Below are positions 7,573-11,676 of a stretch of 11,676 bases of DNA, in pieces. The notes under the pieces were generated by a model. It searched no databases, was not told the origin of the DNA, and worked only from the letters and a program-made list of their open reading frames with translations. This DNA comes from Azonexus sp. (lineage in GTDB: Bacteria; Pseudomonadota; Gammaproteobacteria; Burkholderiales; Rhodocyclaceae), in assembly GCA_030697085.1 (NCBI GenBank), contig JAUYQT010000559.1, positions 1 to 11,676 on the forward strand, given 5' to 3'. Each line of letters begins with the position of its first letter. Position 1 is the first letter of the stretch. A program made the position numbers and the translations under genes.

Positions 7573-8485
7573 TGGACTCAAGCAAGCCGTCAAAAGCGTC
7601 ATCCACAAAGTCGAACAAAAACGCCGTGAAGAAGAACTCAAACAAACGCAGCCGCACGTCACCAGCGGTCAGATCACTGAAGACCTGCACAAAATGGGTA
7701 TCCAAAAAGGTGACATTCTTTTCATCCATTCCTCACTGAAAAGCCTGGGCTATGTCGATGGCGGCCCAACAGCCGTCATCCAGGGATTGCTCGATGCAGT
7801 CGGGCCAGACGGAACATTACTATTGCCTACCTACTACATGCCAGGAGGCTCCATTCTTGGCACCTGCCAATTAGAGGGCTACGTTTTTGACCCGCGCATC
7901 CACGGCACCAACATGGGTGCAATGCCAGAAGCTTTTTTGCGTTTTTCTGGCGTTCACCGCAGCATTCACCCTACTCACTCGGTTTCTGCCATTGGAAAAC
8001 ACGCCAAATACCTGACTGAAGCTCACCACCTGGCTCCTTCAGTATTCGGCAAAGGATCACCCTGGCAACGGTTTCACGAACTGAATGGAAAAGTACTAGG
8101 CATTGGCATTTCAATGGGACCAGTCACTTTTTATCATCTGCTGGAAGACACGCTAGGCGAAAAATTCCCGGTCAAGGTTTGGGAAGACGAACCCTACCGA
8201 ATCCCTTGTAAAGGCTGGAATGATGAGGACTATCTGGTTCCCGTTCGTCCATACCGGCCAGAAGTAACACCCAACCGGATTGACCACAAGTCGCGGGAAG
8301 ATTTGCGACAGTTCATATGGGACGATTTCTCCCAAGAGGGGATTCTTATCTCAGGAAGTGTTTGTAGTGCCAAATCCTGGTTTGTTCACGCCGATAGATT
8401 TTTAGACCGCCTGCGGTCTCTGGCAGAACGGAATATCACCATATATTCAGATGCAGAGCACCTGTCTAGCAACTCAAAGAACTAA
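7565..8485 (+). CDS. AAC(3)-family N-acetyltransferase, probably for an EPS amino sugar
   Basis: This 306-residue protein belongs to the aminoglycoside 3-N-acetyltransferase fold (Antibiotic_NAT, PF02522), which moves acetyl from acetyl-CoA to an amine. Visible signatures are KGDILFIHSSLKSLGYVDGG (48-67), DGTLLLPTYY (82-91), HRSIHPTHSVSAIG (131-144) with the expected catalytic His135, and TFYHLLED (188-195) with His191 and Glu194. Residues 1-34 are an extra basic amphipathic segment ahead of the core. The start is fixed by AGGAGA at 7554-7559. Members of this fold in polysaccharide clusters acetylate amino sugars, and the neighbours make that more likely here than antibiotic resistance (inference). 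It overlaps the toroid gene by 8 nt and is followed after 8 nt by the asparagine-synthetase-like gene, so the three are probably translated together. Confidence 0.88.
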   Translation: MLNGLKQAVKSVIHKVEQKRREEELKQTQPHVTSGQITEDLHKMGIQKGDILFIHSSLKSLGYVDGGPTAVIQGLLDAVGPDGTLLLPTYYMPGGSILGTCQLEGYVFDPRIHGTNMGAMPEAFLRFSGVHRSIHPTHSVSAIGKHAKYLTEAHHLAPSVFGKGSPWQRFHELNGKVLGIGISMGPVTFYHLLEDTLGEKFPVKVWEDEPYRIPCKGWNDEDYLVPVRPYRPEVTPNRIDHKSREDLRQFIWDDFSQEGILISGSVCSAKSWFVHADRFLDRLRSLAERNITIYSDAEHLSSNSKN

Positions 8486-8493
8486 GCAACATC

Positions 8494-10170
8494 ATGATTA
8501 TTTTTGTCGGTGAAATCAGCCTGGTTGGCGCTCCAGTAGCAAACGTACAACCATCAGAAGTGATTAAAAATGGAGTCTGGAAGACATTTACTGCACACAA
8601 TGCCAGTATTCATGTCTGTGACTTTTCTCCACTAAAGGACACCATTCTCGAAACTGAAGATATTGCATTAGCGACTTCAGGTCAGCCGGTCATTGAGCAA
8701 GTTGCAACAGAAAAAAATGCACAACTGCGATACATCGCCGACGCCTTAGCACATGACAAGGTAGATTTATTAAATAGTGCCAACGGCGTGTTCTGCGGTT
8801 TCATGCTGGAAAAAACCAGTGGAACATTGAAGCTATTTACAGATTACCTTGGCCTACGTCAGATCTACCTGTACCACGCCAAAGACCGCTTGATATTCTC
8901 GAATGCCTACTGGCTCATCAAATCGAGTATCAACGAAGACTTAACACTAAACATAGATGGCATCGTCGAACTAGGGACGTTAGGGCACGCACTCGCCAAT
9001 CGAACTCAGTTCAACGAAATTGAACTCCTGCCACCCGGTGAAGTAATGATCATCGGCCCACAAGGCAAAATTGAAAATCATCAGTATTTCGACCTGACCA
9101 AGACTCCTCCAAGCACAATTTCTGAAAATGAAGCAGTAATTGAGCTTTATGAAATATTAATGAAGTCAGTCAAAGAGCGATGCGCCTCGGCCAACAAAGC
9201 CTTCGGCTTTTTATCGGGCGGGATGGATTCACGCTTACTAGTTCACACCCTGAAATCCTTGGGCATTGAAATGTTCACCGCAAATTTTGCACCGTTAGAG
9301 ACCCGTGACAGGGTCTTTGGCGAAATGGCGGCACACGCAATAGACGTACATCATTTTCAGCATCCAAACGGAACCCTGTTGGGTGACGTTCTCATTGATA
9401 CAGTCGAAGCCTGGCAAGCAAGCAACAGCGATCACAATTTCTTCTCCGAATCACCTTATATATGGTCGGGTGATGGAGGGAGCGTCGGCTTAGGGCACGT
9501 ATATCTAACCGATGCCATAGAAGAACTAGCGGCAAGTGGCAACTTTGCAAGTTGCGCAGAAATGTGGATAAAGTCAAACAATCGAAATATTCCCCAGCGA
9601 ATTTATCAAGATAAAAATATTGAACAAAAATTTTGCCAGCGTATTTCAAAATTACTGGAGAGTTACGGCTCAATCAATCCTGCACGCGCACCTTACTATT
9701 TTCTAATGTTTAATGACCAGCGTCGCCACCTTGATAGGCATTACGAAATTTTCCATAAACGAGCAGTTGATTTCCAGCTTCCTTTTTTCGATAAACGGCT
9801 AATAAGATTTATCGCCTCACTTCCTCCAAAATGGTTGAACAACCATCGCTTATACGACAAATTATATAAACAAATATCAGGGAGTCTGATTTCGACACCA
9901 TGGCAAACTTACCCAGAACATGTTCCGTGTTTATTGCCCTACCCAAACAATCTGAAATATCAATGGAGCGACAATTTCCATGCAGCACATGAAGAGAGAA
10001 AAATAATAAAAACAGATGCCATGTTTTGCCTTCGTGCTGCAATATCAGCAAGTTTTCCAGAAAAATTATTTAATCGTTTATACATTTTGATTGGCTCGTT
10101 AGCAACATTAGTAAATTTAACAAATCACTCTTATATAAGGAAGTTCATTGAAGCCAGCATTAAAAAATAA
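8494..10170 (+). CDS. Asparagine-synthetase-like ligase without glutaminase cysteine
   Basis: This 558-residue protein has a degenerate N-terminal Ntn domain and a C-terminal ATP-pyrophosphatase domain. The start is MIIFVGEIS in place of MCGI, so the Cys2 nucleophile of class II amidotransferases is absent, and no in-frame start lies upstream before a stop at 8467. The N-domain still has the later strands, with LFTDYLGLRQIYLY (114-127) and FSNAYWLIKSS. The PP-loop is SGGMDSR (241-247), so adenylylation of a carboxylate is plausible. The second conserved loop is SGDGGSVGLGH (325-335) where SGDGGDE is usual. Beta-lactam synthetase and lasso-peptide cyclase are known relatives that lost glutamine hydrolysis and use an amine instead. 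By analogy this protein may form an amide with an amine or free ammonia (inference). Codon use is much more A+T-rich than in the XrtA core, especially near the 3' end. Confidence 0.85.
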   Translation: MIIFVGEISLVGAPVANVQPSEVIKNGVWKTFTAHNASIHVCDFSPLKDTILETEDIALATSGQPVIEQVATEKNAQLRYIADALAHDKVDLLNSANGVFCGFMLEKTSGTLKLFTDYLGLRQIYLYHAKDRLIFSNAYWLIKSSINEDLTLNIDGIVELGTLGHALANRTQFNEIELLPPGEVMIIGPQGKIENHQYFDLTKTPPSTISENEAVIELYEILMKSVKERCASANKAFGFLSGGMDSRLLVHTLKSLGIEMFTANFAPLETRDRVFGEMAAHAIDVHHFQHPNGTLLGDVLIDTVEAWQASNSDHNFFSESPYIWSGDGGSVGLGHVYLTDAIEELAASGNFASCAEMWIKSNNRNIPQRIYQDKNIEQKFCQRISKLLESYGSINPARAPYYFLMFNDQRRHLDRHYEIFHKRAVDFQLPFFDKRLIRFIASLPPKWLNNHRLYDKLYKQISGSLISTPWQTYPEHVPCLLPYPNNLKYQWSDNFHAAHEERKIIKTDAMFCLRAAISASFPEKLFNRLYILIGSLATLVNLTNHSYIRKFIEASIKK

Positions 10171-10222
10171 TTAATAATAAAAACCAGCAACTTAAAAACA
10201 AAATATAAATCCCAAGCTCAAA

Positions 10223-11676
10223 ATGTCAAACAACAGCCAGCTTCGTCCCCATTTTCGTAAAGACATTAATGGCTTGCGTGCATGGGCTGTTATAGCTGTT
10301 ATTTTTTACCATTTCGGCATCCCTGGATTTAGTGGGGGATTTATCGGCGTAGATGTATTTTTCGTCATTTCCGGCTACTTAATGACTGCAATAATCTTGA
10401 AAGGCTTGGAACAAGGGCAATTCTCGATAATTAACTTCTACTTGGCGCGTGCACGCCGTATTTTTCCTGCGTTGTTAGCGCTTTGCTCAGTGTTACTAAT
10501 TTTGGGGTGGTTTCTATTATCACCACCAGATTACAAGACCCTCGGAACACACACCATAAGTGCTGTTAGCTTCATCTCAAATTTTAAATTCTGGGATGAG
10601 GCAGGATATTTTGACATTGCTTCACACGAAAAATGGCTTTTACATACATGGTCACTTTCTGTCGAATGGCAGTTTTATCTTCTTCTTCCTTTACTTCTTT
10701 CGGGAGTCTGGCGACTTAAGGCAGGAAGAACAGCACAAATCATTACCGTAATCGTGGGTATCACTATTTCATTGAGCATTTCTGTTCTGCTCTCTCGTAG
10801 CCATCCCGTTACCACATTTTTTTTGCTGCCTGCTCGGGCCTGGGAAATGCTCGCAGGCGGACTTGTGTTCCTGGCATCAAACCGATTCGCTGCGCTTTCA
10901 ATTGCTCGCCCCTGGTTAGAAGGGCTCGGTTTGGCAATGATTTTAGCCTCAGTGCTCATCTTTGATGTCTCATCAACATGGCCAAGCGGGAATGCACTAT
11001 TACCAGTCATAGGCTGCATGCTTGTAATTCTAAGCCAAATGAATAAATCCTATTGGACCACTAACCGCCTTGCCCAATGGCTGGGTGATCGTTCTTATTC
11101 CCTTTACCTTTGGCACTGGCCTGTATTTGTTGCATTGGCTTACACCGAAAGACAATACGATGTGCTATCCATATCGGCAGGGATTGCATTGACATTGCTA
11201 TTTGGAGAACTCTCCTGCCGCTGGATCGAAGTACCGGCACGGCGAGTTCTTGGGTCATTTAACCAGAAAAAAACGATCGCGATATTGTTGTTGACCGCAA
11301 TTCTTATCTTGGCACCGGCAATGACCATTCGGTTAATCGGCGGAGTCGATGGCCGTTTCAGCCCTGTCGTTGAAGCGGCTGCCGCAGAAGCCGACAACAT
11401 GAATCCACGCAGAAAGGAGTGTCACCCAAAAGATGGCATCAGTTCGCCATCTTGTGTTTGGGGCGGTGGCACTAAATGGGATGTGATTGCACTCGGGGAT
11501 AGCCATACTTCAGCGATCGTGAGCAGTATTTCGGCAGCTTTGGAAAACATTGGAGTAGTTCAATGGTCTTACAGCGGCTGTTCATTTGTACTTGGCTTGA
11601 AACTAAAACCTGAAAGTACAGCCAAGCTCGGAAGCGACTATAAGTGTATCGAGTTCGTCGAATGGGCACGCAATCA
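10223..11676 (+). CDS. OafA/YrhL-type acyltransferase with SGNH domain, 3' end cut by window
   Basis: The frame is open from ATG 10223 to the window edge, giving 484 codons with no stop. The N-terminal acyltransferase-3 domain has the R-x10-H motif (Arg19, His30) in GLRAWAVIAVIFYH, then GGFIGVDVFFVISGYL (38-53), LARARRIFPALL and HTWSLSVEWQFY (141-152). It is followed by about eight further membrane segments, including RSYSLYLWHWPVFVA. After a last helix near 350-372, a periplasmic SGNH esterase-like domain begins: LGDSH supplies the block I serine (Ser427). The remaining blocks lie beyond the window, in keeping with the usual 600-680 residues. Such proteins pass acetyl or other acyl groups across the inner membrane onto O-antigen, EPS or peptidoglycan sugars. 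The 52-nt upstream gap is A+T-rich with TATAAA at 10204-10209 but no clear -35. There is no clear ribosome site. Confidence 0.93.
   Translation, partial: MSNNSQLRPHFRKDINGLRAWAVIAVIFYHFGIPGFSGGFIGVDVFFVISGYLMTAIILKGLEQGQFSIINFYLARARRIFPALLALCSVLLILGWFLLSPPDYKTLGTHTISAVSFISNFKFWDEAGYFDIASHEKWLLHTWSLSVEWQFYLLLPLLLSGVWRLKAGRTAQIITVIVGITISLSISVLLSRSHPVTTFFLLPARAWEMLAGGLVFLASNRFAALSIARPWLEGLGLAMILASVLIFDVSSTWPSGNALLPVIGCMLVILSQMNKSYWTTNRLAQWLGDRSYSLYLWHWPVFVALAYTERQYDVLSISAGIALTLLFGELSCRWIEVPARRVLGSFNQKKTIAILLLTAILILAPAMTIRLIGGVDGRFSPVVEAAAAEADNMNPRRKECHPKDGISSPSCVWGGGTKWDVIALGDSHTSAIVSSISAALENIGVVQWSYSGCSFVLGLKLKPESTAKLGSDYKCIEFVEWARN

Noticed and set aside
10204..10209. TATAAA resembling a -10 promoter element before the OafA-like gene
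   Set aside because: The surroundings are very A+T-rich and no -35-like hexamer is found at suitable spacing, so I do not call a promoter.
1..11676. Search for CRISPR arrays, tRNA genes, insertion sequences and attachment sites
   Set aside because: I saw no spaced direct repeats, tRNA-like cloverleaf, transposase motif or flanking direct duplication anywhere in the window.

Overview
The window reads as part of an exopolysaccharide (EPS) locus from a betaproteobacterium, most likely Rhodocyclales-like (inference from gene content; no rRNA or other lineage marker is present). Every gene I support lies on the + strand. The left half is a recognisable piece of the exosortase A (XrtA)/PEP-CTERM region: the 3' end of a FemAB-family gene (1-171), a gutted glycosyltransferase remnant (173-340), xrtA fused to an EpsI domain (337-1869), the XrtA-associated class II amidotransferase (1872-3761) and a TIGR03088-type GT4 glycosyltransferase (3861-4991). 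Known biology of this system: EPS is made alongside exported proteins that carry a C-terminal PEP-CTERM sorting signal, and XrtA is the membrane cysteine transpeptidase acting on that signal.

A 374-base gap with no convincing gene (4992-5365) separates this core from an accessory half. That half holds a membrane acyltransferase-3 protein (5366-6310), a six-repeat alpha/alpha-toroid protein of unknown function (6379-7572), an AAC(3)-fold N-acetyltransferase (7565-8485), an asparagine-synthetase-like protein lacking the glutaminase cysteine (8494-10170), and a second acyltransferase-3 protein with an SGNH domain that runs off the right edge (10223-11676). The middle three are tightly packed (8-nt overlap, then an 8-nt gap) and look like one translational unit.

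Working model (inference): the core genes build and anchor the polymer and process its partner proteins. The accessory genes decorate the glycan by O-acylation (two acyltransferases), N-acetylation of an amino sugar (AAC(3)-like) and ATP-dependent amide formation (Asn-synthetase-like), with the toroid protein binding or modifying the chain. Base composition changes along the window. A hand count gives 110 G+C of 180 bases (61%) at 3001-3180 but 59 of 180 (33%) at 9961-10140, so the right-hand genes probably have a different history from the XrtA core.

The best candidates for something undescribed are the toroid/AAC(3)/degenerate amidotransferase trio and the deletion remnant directly in front of xrtA.
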